Source of the DNA: Candidatus Paceibacterota bacterium
GTDB taxonomy: Bacteria; Patescibacteriota; Minisyncoccia; Phycocordibacterales; CAINVO01
Direction of reading: 5' to 3'
Assembly: GCA_028714275.1 (NCBI GenBank)
Contig: JAQTMP010000005.1
Coordinates: 1 to 23,512 of the forward strand
DNA: 23,512 nucleotides
A program made the position numbers and the translations under genes. Every line of letters begins with the position of its first letter. Positions within the stretch are counted from its first letter, which is position 1. The notes beneath the pieces were generated by a model. The model searched no databases. It was not told the DNA's origin and saw nothing but the letters and a program-made list of their open reading frames with translations. This document shows, one piece after another, positions 7,100-14,948 of this stretch.

Positions 7100-8557
7100 T
7101 TAATCCTTGCGGACAAACAGCGGTATTTCGGGCATGCGATGTTCTCGTATGATAGTCTTAATTTTTTCTGAAGTTTCAGGGAGGATTGACTCAAGCATGC
7201 AAGCAATAGCGTAGACGCGCTGCACAAGCTCACGGATAATAACCAGCGCTTTTTCTTTGTCTACTTTAACCAGCTTAAAGGGTTGGGTCTCCTGAATGTA
7301 AGCATCGCATTCAGCAATGTGCTTCCAAACAACATGCGAAGCCTGTTGAATTTCAAAACCTTCAAGAAAATTTATAAAATCTTCCGGGATATTTTTACCC
7401 CCTACCTCATCTAAAATTTCAACCGAACCTTCTAGGTGCGTGGTAGCCATTTTCATCACTCGAGAGACTAGATTGCCGAGACCGTTGGCCAAGCCGGAGT
7501 TGTAAGCCTCTTTGACCCGTTCCAGACTAAAAGGGCTGTCTTCAAAACAGTGCAGCTCTCGGGCCACCATATAACGTAGGGCGTCCGTGCCGTATTCATT
7601 GACCACATCAATCGGATCGACGATATTGCCCATGCTTTTGCTCATTTTGATCCCCCCTTCACCCGTCACAAAACCGTCGATAATAATATTTTTTGAAGCA
7701 GGAAGACTGGCAGAAAGGAGCATCGCTTGCCACATGGCTGCTTGAGGACGCAAATTGTCCTTGCCACAATACTGGACCATGCCCCCAGACTCGATGGCCC
7801 ATTTTTTAAACTTGTCCATATTTTCCGGCCAGCCAATAGCAGCTATATAGTTGACCAAGGCATCAAACCAGACATACATCACCTGTTCATCGTCTCCAGG
7901 CACCGGTATACCCCACGGCATCTTGCTTTTGAGACGAGAAATACTAAAATCCTGCAAACCGTTTGAAACAAAGGACTTTATTTCATTCAAGCGGGTGTGG
8001 GGAATAACAAGATCGGGATGCGCTTGATATAGATCCAGCAAGCTCTGCTGATATTTTGAATAGCGAAAAAAATAATTTTCTTCCTCGATAATTTCGATTT
8101 CGAGCTGAGGGTGAATAAGACAACGGCCTTTTTCATCGAGCTCGGAATCAGTCTTTTCCATTTCACAGCCGGTGCAGTATTTTGTCTTATAGTTTTTTTT
8201 GTAAATATCCCCCTTGTCCAGACAAATCTTCCAAAAAGCCTGCGCCGCCGCTATATGGTGCAGATCGGTAGTCCGAATAAAATTATCATAACTGAGATTT
8301 AAAACCTTCTTCAGTTTTTTAAAACGTTCAGCATAATAGTCGACATAGGCTTGGACATCCTGGCCTGTTTCAATGGCTTTCTGGTAAATTTTGTTGCCGT
8401 GTTCATCGGTGCCTGTGTTAAAAAAAACTTCGTGGCCAGTCAGACGCTTCCACCTAGCAACGATATCTGCTCGGATCTGTTCGAGAGCGTGCCCTACGTG
8501 CGCGTCAGCGTTGACGTATGGCAAAGTGGTGGTGATATAGAAAGGTTTTTTTGACAT
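7100..8557 (-). CDS. metG: methionyl-tRNA synthetase
   Basis: A 485-aa class I synthetase that charges tRNA-Met. HVGH at 20-23 is the HIGH signature, TGTDEHG at 48-54 is typical of MetRS, and KMSKS at 304-308 is complete. One zinc knuckle is seen (C128, C131, C146 and possibly H149). The anticodon-binding helical domain follows to the end, and there is no C-terminal tRNA-binding extension, so this is the short form. The usual CGKD-x-x-R-F-H segment reads CGKDNLRPQ at 264-272, a deviation worth noting. The promoter lies in the 21-nt gap after the M16 peptidase gene; tatD follows. Confidence 0.96.
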   Translation of the reverse strand: MSKKPFYITTTLPYVNADAHVGHALEQIRADIVARWKRLTGHEVFFNTGTDEHGNKIYQKAIETGQDVQAYVDYYAERFKKLKKVLNLSYDNFIRTTDLHHIAAAQAFWKICLDKGDIYKKNYKTKYCTGCEMEKTDSELDEKGRCLIHPQLEIEIIEEENYFFRYSKYQQSLLDLYQAHPDLVIPHTRLNEIKSFVSNGLQDFSISRLKSKMPWGIPVPGDDEQVMYVWFDALVNYIAAIGWPENMDKFKKWAIESGGMVQYCGKDNLRPQAAMWQAMLLSASLPASKNIIIDGFVTGEGGIKMSKSMGNIVDPIDVVNEYGTDALRYMVARELHCFEDSPFSLERVKEAYNSGLANGLGNLVSRVMKMATTHLEGSVEILDEVGGKNIPEDFINFLEGFEIQQASHVVWKHIAECDAYIQETQPFKLVKVDKEKALVIIRELVQRVYAIACMLESILPETSEKIKTIIREHRMPEIPLFVRKD

Positions 8558-8564
8558 TAAGACA

Positions 8565-8573
8565 AGTCTAGCA
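8565..8573 (-). promoter_or_regulatory. metG promoter, extended -10, leaderless
   Basis: On the minus strand TG-C-TAGACT ends 7 nt before the metG ATG. The spacing predicts a transcript that starts at or beside the ATG. No convincing -35 is present, as expected for an extended -10. Confidence 0.55.
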
Positions 8574-8578
8574 CTTTT

Positions 8579-9856
8579 TTAGGATTTTTTCAGCAGCTTT
8601 TTGAGACGCATTTTTGTAGCCGAGGTGTGCGGACCAACAATGCCAAGGGTGAGATTTTTTGGAATAAGAAATTGACGAGCCATTGCCCGCACCTCTTCTG
8701 CAGTCACCGCCTGGATTTTCTTTTCCTTTTCCTGAGGAGTAAGAATCTTGTCTTTAAATAATTCCTGAAAGCCATAAAAATCTGAAAAATCGTCCGAAGA
8801 CTCCAGGCCCAGGTACATCCAGCCGACACGCTGGTCTTTGGCTTTTTGCAATTCTTTATCGGAAACGAGCTCTTTTTTCATCACCTCTATTTCCTCTAAA
8901 ATAGCTCGGGTCGCTTCTTCTACCTTTTTGTTGCCCACCCCAGAGCTGATGACAAAAGCGCCGTGGTCGGTAGCGGCTGTGGACGAAGCGGCAATAGAAT
9001 AACAAAGTCCTTTTTCTTCCCGAATTTTTTGAAAAAGTCGGGAACTCATTCCTCGACCCAAAATAGTGGCACACAAACCGAGAGCCCAGCCCCTCTCATC
9101 ATATCGGTCAAAAGTCCGGTACAAAAGCGCCAAATTTGTCTGGTCTGTTTTTTTAAAGACCACCGCGGCTTGAGGTTCCGTTTGAGCTTCTTTGGTTTTT
9201 GGCCTCTTGGGAGCAGATTTTTTTGAAAGCCCCTCAAAACGTTTTTCTAGATCAAGCAGGATTGATTTTTCTGAAAATTTCCCAGCTACCACCACTGTGG
9301 TGTTTGCCGCGACATAATATTTTTTCCTATACTCCACAATATCTTTTTTACTGAAATGTTTTATATTTTCTTTTGGGCCGAGGACATCTCGCCCTGCTGG
9401 CTGATCGCCATAGACTGTTTTGTCCAGCTCCTTCCAGAGCAGGTTGCCTGGGTGATCGTATTTGCGATTGATTTCTTCAATAATAACCCCCTTCTCTTTT
9501 TCTATTTCGCTTTCGGGCAAAAGAGGATGCAGATACATGTCACTGACAAGCTCCAAGACATCCGCCAAATGTCTGTGATGAGCTTTGGCATAGTAGCCAG
9601 TGTATTCGTTTGAGGTGAAAGCATTGTAGCTCGCACCGATTTTTTCAAAATCAAAACTAATCTGATAGGCGGAGGGTCGGCGCTCAGTGCCCTTGAAACA
9701 CATGTGCTCAAGAAAATGCGCGATGCCATTGGTCGCTTTGCTCTCATGAAAAGAGCCCGCGCCGACAAGCACCATCACGGTCACTGTCTCGTTCTCCTGC
9801 ATCGGCACAGTGATGACCCGCAGACCGTTTTTAAGATTTTTTTTATGAAATTTCAT
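8579..9856 (-). CDS. M16-family zinc peptidase (PqqL/mpp-like)
   Basis: A 425-aa single-unit M16 peptidase. The inverted zinc motif HFLEH is at 47-51 (His47, Glu50 and His51), with the third ligand Glu in EEIN at about 127-128, so the active site looks intact. The N-terminal domain has LKNGLRVI and AHFLEHMCFKGT; the second domain has REEKGLCYSIAAS at about 280-292, the usual R-Y-like substrate-binding region of the inactive half. There is no signal peptide, so it is probably cytoplasmic. It follows glyS by 18 nt but has its own extended -10 there. A second M16 gene lies at 21,888-23,174. Confidence 0.93.
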   Translation of the reverse strand: MKFHKKNLKNGLRVITVPMQENETVTVMVLVGAGSFHESKATNGIAHFLEHMCFKGTERRPSAYQISFDFEKIGASYNAFTSNEYTGYYAKAHHRHLADVLELVSDMYLHPLLPESEIEKEKGVIIEEINRKYDHPGNLLWKELDKTVYGDQPAGRDVLGPKENIKHFSKKDIVEYRKKYYVAANTTVVVAGKFSEKSILLDLEKRFEGLSKKSAPKRPKTKEAQTEPQAAVVFKKTDQTNLALLYRTFDRYDERGWALGLCATILGRGMSSRLFQKIREEKGLCYSIAASSTAATDHGAFVISSGVGNKKVEEATRAILEEIEVMKKELVSDKELQKAKDQRVGWMYLGLESSDDFSDFYGFQELFKDKILTPQEKEKKIQAVTAEEVRAMARQFLIPKNLTLGIVGPHTSATKMRLKKLLKKS

Positions 9857-9863
9857 AGGAGCT

Positions 9864-9872
9864 ATTGTAGCA
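9864..9872 (-). promoter_or_regulatory. M16 peptidase promoter, extended -10, leaderless
   Basis: On the minus strand TG-C-TACAAT lies in the 18-nt gap after the glyS stop, ending 7 nt before the ATG at 9856. The twelve bases GCTACAATAGCT are the same as at the ftsK promoter. Confidence 0.6.
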
Positions 9873-9874
9873 GA

Positions 9875-11281
9875 TTATGCCACTAAAGCACTTTTGAAAA
9901 TTGAAGCCAACTCATCAATAGAAACTCGTTTTTGACCACCTGTATCACGGTCGCGGAGAGTGACAGTGTTTAGCAGCTCAGGCTTTTCGCCAAGAGTATC
10001 AAAATCAATGGTCACACAGAAAGGCGTGCCGATCTCGTCCTGACGGCGGTAGCGCTTGCCGATGTTGCCGTTGTCGTCAAAAGAAACTCGACCGGCAAGC
10101 GCGGGCTCTTTGCGGAGAGTCGCGTAAATCTCACGGGCTTTTTCGACAAGAGCAGGTTTATTTTTAAGCAAAGGAAAGACAGAAGCAATAAATGGGGACA
10201 CTTTTGGGGCCAATTTCAAATAGACACGTGCCTCATCCCCAAGGACATCTTCGGTATAGGCGTCGGAAAGAGCGGCTAGACATGTCCGATCCAATCCGAG
10301 CGCGGGCTCAATCACATGAGGTACAAATCTTTGTTTTGTCTCTTCGTCAAAATAAGTAAGATCCGCGCCTGAAAACTGGCCATGTTTGGTCAAATCATAG
10401 TCTGTGCGATATGCCAATCCATACAACTCCTTCTGACCAAAAGGATAGTCAAACTCTATATCGACCGTTCTCTTAGAATAAAAAGACCTCTCTTCATCAC
10501 TATGCTCATATTCATGCAAATGCGTTTTCTGAAGTCCAATGTCATCCGTCAAAAAGTCTTTGATTGCCTGGAGCCAGTTCTTAAACTCCTGCTCCCAATT
10601 TTCTGCTCTTATAAAATACTCGATCTCCATTTGCTCAAGCTCCCTCAAACGGAAAACAAAACTACCCGGGGTAATTTCATTCCGAAAAGATTTTCCCACT
10701 TGTCCCAAACCAAATGGCAGTTTTGGATGAAAGCTATCAATCACATTTTTAAAATTAACAAACATACCCTGAGCAGTTTCAGGTCGTAGATAGACAACCG
10801 AAGAAGAGTCCTCGGACGCCCCTGCTCTAGTCTTAAACATCATGTTAAATTGTTTAACTTCAGAAAGCGGATTGCCTTCAGGACTTTTCAACCCATTTTC
10901 CTGAATGGCTTTTGTCATTTGATCGATGGTCATTTTTTTAGCCTCAATTCCATTTTCTTCCAGCAAATGATCGGCTCGGTAACGTTTTTTAGTCTTGAGG
11001 TCGTCCACCAATGGATCCGCAAAGGTCGCCACATGCCCTGTCGCCTCCCATACTTTGGCATTCATCAGGATTGCCGCATCCACTCCGTACATATCTTCAC
11101 GATCCAAAACAAACCGTTTCCACCACAGGTTTTGAATATTATTTTTTAAAGCCACCCCGAGTGGGCCGTAGTCAAAAGTTCCCGCCAAGCCACCATAGAT
11201 CTCAGAGCCTTGGTAAATAAAACCACGCCGCTTGCAAAGCGAGATTAGTTTTTCCATGTCATTCATTTTGTTTTTTTCCAT
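9875..11281 (-). CDS. glyS: glycyl-tRNA synthetase (class II, homodimeric type)
   Basis: A 468-aa alpha2-type GlyRS. The N-terminal signature is EKLISLCKRRGFIYQGSEIYGG, motif 2 is FRNEITPGSFVFRLRELEQME and motif 3 is VIEPALGLDRT. The anticodon-binding domain is C-terminal (about 345-468, with KRYRRQDEIGTPFCVTIDFD). The insertion that usually carries a DCKxCK-type zinc site reads VDDLKTKKRYRADH, so those cysteines are missing. I chose the ATG at 11,281, one base after the stop of the upstream surface-protein gene; the longer frame to 11,314 overlaps that gene, and an ATG at 11,266 is a possible alternative. Translation is probably coupled to the upstream gene. Confidence 0.95.
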   Translation of the reverse strand: MEKNKMNDMEKLISLCKRRGFIYQGSEIYGGLAGTFDYGPLGVALKNNIQNLWWKRFVLDREDMYGVDAAILMNAKVWEATGHVATFADPLVDDLKTKKRYRADHLLEENGIEAKKMTIDQMTKAIQENGLKSPEGNPLSEVKQFNMMFKTRAGASEDSSSVVYLRPETAQGMFVNFKNVIDSFHPKLPFGLGQVGKSFRNEITPGSFVFRLRELEQMEIEYFIRAENWEQEFKNWLQAIKDFLTDDIGLQKTHLHEYEHSDEERSFYSKRTVDIEFDYPFGQKELYGLAYRTDYDLTKHGQFSGADLTYFDEETKQRFVPHVIEPALGLDRTCLAALSDAYTEDVLGDEARVYLKLAPKVSPFIASVFPLLKNKPALVEKAREIYATLRKEPALAGRVSFDDNGNIGKRYRRQDEIGTPFCVTIDFDTLGEKPELLNTVTLRDRDTGGQKRVSIDELASIFKSALVA

Positions 11282-11282
11282 T

Positions 11283-13292
11283 TTATTTTGTGACCTTTTC
11301 CTGACCAAAGACATAGCTTGGATCCGTAGATATCTGAGTATCGAGAGCTTGACCAGTATACTGCACCGTCGTACCTGTAAAGCTATCTGTGCCGGTCAGC
11401 TGCACTGGCTGGAGCACTACAGGGATAGTATCAGCTTGACTGACACTAGGCAAAATTGAAACCTGAAAATCAACCTCTTTGCCAGCACTAGCATAGCCAG
11501 TCCCCGCCGGTAGATCCCCTATATTCCACACGATCTGATGCTTTTCGGCATTGTAGGTCACGTCCACACCTGAAGGGGCGACTTTGCCAAGCCAAGTGAC
11601 ATAGTTGGGCAAAGTGGCCGTGACCACCGTGCCATTTACTGTATTAAAAGAATTGCTGGCTGTCCAGATGACGGTGTAGGTACTTTCGTGCTCTGCTTGA
11701 GGGGGCAGTGGCCCAGTGTTGATGAAAGGTCCAACCGTGCGCACTAAGCGAGCGGCCACCCGCGGAGCCGAAACCACCTTGATAGTTTTAGAAATCGTAG
11801 AATTAATTTCTTCAGGCACATTTGTATCGCTCAAGCGACTACCCTGGACACTAGCATCCAAAGTAATAGTCGGCTTGCGATAAAAGGCATTATTTTTAAC
11901 TGAGACATCTGCGGTGGCCAAAGTAAATTGGAGCAATCCCCCGCTCTGAGGTGGCACACTCGCAAGTTCTGCCACCGTAGTCTTGTCCCAGATTAAAGTA
12001 TTATCAATCGAACGGAAAAAACCTCGATCAGCCGAAACATTGTCCCGATTTAAAATATCTCCGCCAACTTTAAGCTGGAGAGTGACATCATTTAAAGGAA
12101 CTGAAAGATTATTTTGCCAAGTAATTTGTCCCCGAATACTGGCCCCGCCCTGGACAACGTGAACAGAGCTTGGATCTTCATCGAGCGTGATGTCTACGCC
12201 CAAAAATGGCTGCTTGATAGCCACGGTCTGCGAGAGATCGCTGATCAGACCATTGATGGTGGTTGGATCCGTTTGATCTGCAATCCCAACCGAAAAACGA
12301 AATACTCTCTGCTCTCCATCCTGGCCAGAAAGTTTTCCTTTCAAAAGAATATGGGTCTCTCCACCCGCAGGCATATCCCCAATTTTCCAGGTAGCATTGT
12401 CCGGACTTGGATCTGGAGTAGCATTTTCAAATTGAAAACCGAAAGGATACTCGGCTTTGAGGATCAGGTTTTTGATGAGCTGGGTAGAATTGGATTTTAC
12501 ATCTACATCAAAAGTGACATCTTGATTGGCAATGACCTCTTTGACCCCGCTTACATTGACGACAATAGGTGAAGAACCGATAAAAATAGGATAATCTTTA
12601 TCTTTGACAAAGATGGCCGTCGAGCCTGGAATCCGATACTCAAAAGAAACTTTTATATCTTGCTGGCTGTTTTCTTGGCCATAAAGGACAGGGTCGATAG
12701 AGAGAGTATAGGCTTGGCCTGAAGCCAGAGTCCCCACGGGGATACGTTCACTGACTAAAGGACTGCTGAGATCCTTGGCTTGTCTGGCTCCGGGCGGGTA
12801 GGTCACCACCACGTCTGCCAAAAGCAATTCACTTGGATTGCCGTTGGTGACAGTGACATCCACTGCGAGCGGCTCACCCGCTGGAATAGAGACCGGACCC
12901 CGGAGAGCAATGTTGATATTGTTGGGAGAAACAACATTTGAGCCGCGGAAAAAGACGACAGCGGCAATAGAGGCGGCTACGAGGAAAAAAACCAAGGCAA
13001 AAAGAAAAACTTTTTTAAAAAGTGGTGCGTATGACTGAGCCACGTCTTCGGACAAGAGATCGGAAACAGAAGATGAAGCAGACTCTGTCGAGCCGTCCGA
13101 GCCATCAGCACCATCGACACCGGCTACCTTTTGCTGCCAACGGTCAGGAGCTACCGCCTTGTTGGGATGAAGAATGTGTCTATGTTTTTCCTGCTGTAAA
13201 GGCTGATTGGGCGAATAAAGCTTTTTCTTCAAAGCCTCAATGCGATCTTTTTCTTGGTCAGGCGAGCCTGATGATGGAAACTGCGATGCCAT
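11283..13292 (-). CDS. single-pass surface protein with DUF11-like repeats
   Basis: A 669-aa protein. A hydrophilic N-terminus of about 90 residues with a GADGSDGS patch precedes one membrane helix at about 95-115. The rest is beta-rich and faces outside by the positive-inside rule. I see at least four DUF11/Ig-like repeats. Their hallmarks are VDVTVTNGNPSELLLADVVVTYP, DVDVKSNSTQLIKNLILKAEYP followed by NATWKIGDMPAGG, QITWQNNLSVPLNDVTLQLKV, and VIWTASNSFNTVNGTVVTATLP followed by IVWNIGDLPAGTG. Such repeats are known from adhesive or structural envelope proteins; no enzyme motif is visible. It has its own leaderless promoter and ends 1 nt before glyS. An envelope scaffold role is inferred only. 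Confidence 0.85.
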   Translation of the reverse strand: MASQFPSSGSPDQEKDRIEALKKKLYSPNQPLQQEKHRHILHPNKAVAPDRWQQKVAGVDGADGSDGSTESASSSVSDLLSEDVAQSYAPLFKKVFLFALVFFLVAASIAAVVFFRGSNVVSPNNINIALRGPVSIPAGEPLAVDVTVTNGNPSELLLADVVVTYPPGARQAKDLSSPLVSERIPVGTLASGQAYTLSIDPVLYGQENSQQDIKVSFEYRIPGSTAIFVKDKDYPIFIGSSPIVVNVSGVKEVIANQDVTFDVDVKSNSTQLIKNLILKAEYPFGFQFENATPDPSPDNATWKIGDMPAGGETHILLKGKLSGQDGEQRVFRFSVGIADQTDPTTINGLISDLSQTVAIKQPFLGVDITLDEDPSSVHVVQGGASIRGQITWQNNLSVPLNDVTLQLKVGGDILNRDNVSADRGFFRSIDNTLIWDKTTVAELASVPPQSGGLLQFTLATADVSVKNNAFYRKPTITLDASVQGSRLSDTNVPEEINSTISKTIKVVSAPRVAARLVRTVGPFINTGPLPPQAEHESTYTVIWTASNSFNTVNGTVVTATLPNYVTWLGKVAPSGVDVTYNAEKHQIVWNIGDLPAGTGYASAGKEVDFQVSILPSVSQADTIPVVLQPVQLTGTDSFTGTTVQYTGQALDTQISTDPSYVFGQEKVTK

Positions 13293-13300
13293 ATGTTAAA

Positions 13301-13309
13301 AGTATAACA
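13301..13309 (-). promoter_or_regulatory. promoter of the DUF11-like gene, extended -10, leaderless
   Basis: On the minus strand TG-T-TATACT ends 8 nt before the ATG at 13,292, in the 27-nt gap after the histidine kinase gene. The -10 hexamer matches consensus at 5 of 6 positions. Confidence 0.6.
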
Positions 13310-13319
13310 CAAAAGACTT

Positions 13320-14948
13320 CTACTCCCCCTCCAACTCCACAAAGAAACTCGAACCTTTGTCACGACCAGCTGACTCTGCCCAAACGCGGCCGTTGTGAGC
13401 TTCGATGATTTTTTTGGCGACATAGAGACCGAGACCTGTTCCCATGATGTTGGTTTTGTTGGCGTCAGGGGCCCGGGTGAATTTTTCAAAGAGACGTGGA
13501 AGGACTTCGGGTGGGATGCCGACGCCGGTGTCGGAGATGGTGATGAGGATTTTTGGCTTGCCTTCACGGAGGATTTTCTTGATCCAGACGTGGATACTTC
13601 CTTTGGGAGTGTATTTGACGGCATTGTCGATAATGTTGCCGATGACTTGTTTGATTTTTCCTTTGTCGGCGTTGATGAGGAAGGAAGTTGGAGTGGAGCC
13701 AGGCTGCTCGTCAGCATTGAAGTCAATTGAGAGCTTGGCTGTCTCGATGGTGGGGCGGAGTTCGGCGACTACGGTACTTACGAGTTCCTTGAGATCAAAT
13801 TGAGAGAAATCATATTTCATCCTACCCTGCTCGATACGGGAGACGTCGAGGTAGTCACCGACTAGGACTACGAGATCTTGAGTGGATTTGAACATTTTTT
13901 CAATGGCTTCCTTGACTGGGTCGCTAATGGGGCCAAAGTCTCCCTCCAGGATGAGGGAGGCATAGCCTTTGACAGCGGCTAGTGGTCCTCGGAGCTGGTG
14001 GGAAGCGAGGGAGACGAACTCTGACTTTTGTTGGTCTAGTTCTTGGAGACGCTCGTTGGCTTTTTCGAGGTCGTCAGCGAGGAGTTGGATTTTTTCGCGG
14101 GTTTTGACTTCAGATAAAACACTACGGATTAAAAAGCCTCCAAGGATTAAAGAGATGACAAATAATGCACCGTTGGCTAATTGTTCTCGTATGCCTTCTG
14201 AAAAAAGTGTTCGAATTAAAATAAACAGCCACAAAATAAAAGTGAGAAGTTGGGTAGTGATTACCTTAACATTAAAGAGCTGATGTCTAAGGATTGCATA
14301 CCCACTAATCAATGGGTAAATAGAAAAAAGAATTAGACCGTAGGGCGGAATTGTGTAAGTAAATGTTGTCGCAAAAACACTTCCACCACCAATCGAAGCC
14401 GCCAACGTAAACATTATAAGATACTTTAATCTTTGTCTTTCTGTATGATCCTGACTTTTTCGGATTGTTTTAAAAGTAATATAAATACCATAAATAACTA
14501 GAATACAAAAATATGCGAAAAAGTAACCGTATAGAGGTCCATTTACTGGCGCAAAATTAAAACCAACTTTTGGTGCTACATCAGCAATAAAATAAGTAGT
14601 CGGATTTATCAACATGAAAATTACTGCAAAAAAGCAACCGACAAAAAAACTTTTCTTATGTGTTTTGTATGAGTTCGTCATTATCAACACCACTAATAAA
14701 TAAAATAGCGGAATTAATATTGCAGCAATATGAAGCACCCTATCGCTCAAAAAAGCAAAGTCTTTCGACGTTGCCGTAATCATAGAAAAATACGCAAAAC
14801 TCCACACCATAGTACTTACGGTAAGAGCAAACCATGCCTGGTTTTCTAATTTTTTACGATCGTGAATAAAAACTATGAGACCAGAGAGAAGAGCGGTAAA
14901 TCCGCCTAATAATAAGGAGAAGCTATAATAATCAAGATTGAAGGCCAT
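13320..14948 (-). CDS. 7TM sensor histidine kinase, orphan
   Basis: A 542-aa sensor kinase. The N-terminal third has about seven to eight hydrophobic helices (residues 10-28, 38-57, 70-91, 101-122, 138-160, 176-197, 200-220 and 232-276), resembling the 7TM input domain of histidine kinases. A coiled coil (280-310) leads to the HisKA domain with H317 in ASHQLRGPLAAVKGYA. The ATPase has the N box NIIDNAVKYT (438-447), G1 DTGVG (473-477), F box RLFEKF and G2 GTGLGL (503-508), all complete. No PAS domain and no response regulator gene is in the window. Its ATG follows the stop of the 549-aa gene with no base between, so translation is likely coupled. The GC content changes sharply near 14,105, at the join between the membrane and kinase parts. 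Confidence 0.94.
   Translation of the reverse strand: MAFNLDYYSFSLLLGGFTALLSGLIVFIHDRKKLENQAWFALTVSTMVWSFAYFSMITATSKDFAFLSDRVLHIAAILIPLFYLLVVLIMTNSYKTHKKSFFVGCFFAVIFMLINPTTYFIADVAPKVGFNFAPVNGPLYGYFFAYFCILVIYGIYITFKTIRKSQDHTERQRLKYLIMFTLAASIGGGSVFATTFTYTIPPYGLILFSIYPLISGYAILRHQLFNVKVITTQLLTFILWLFILIRTLFSEGIREQLANGALFVISLILGGFLIRSVLSEVKTREKIQLLADDLEKANERLQELDQQKSEFVSLASHQLRGPLAAVKGYASLILEGDFGPISDPVKEAIEKMFKSTQDLVVLVGDYLDVSRIEQGRMKYDFSQFDLKELVSTVVAELRPTIETAKLSIDFNADEQPGSTPTSFLINADKGKIKQVIGNIIDNAVKYTPKGSIHVWIKKILREGKPKILITISDTGVGIPPEVLPRLFEKFTRAPDANKTNIMGTGLGLYVAKKIIEAHNGRVWAESAGRDKGSSFFVELEGE

Noticed and set aside
13395..14283. Several plus-strand frames of 104-119 aa across the histidine kinase
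   Set aside because: They are antisense shadows of the GC-rich kinase domain, with no start signals or family features.
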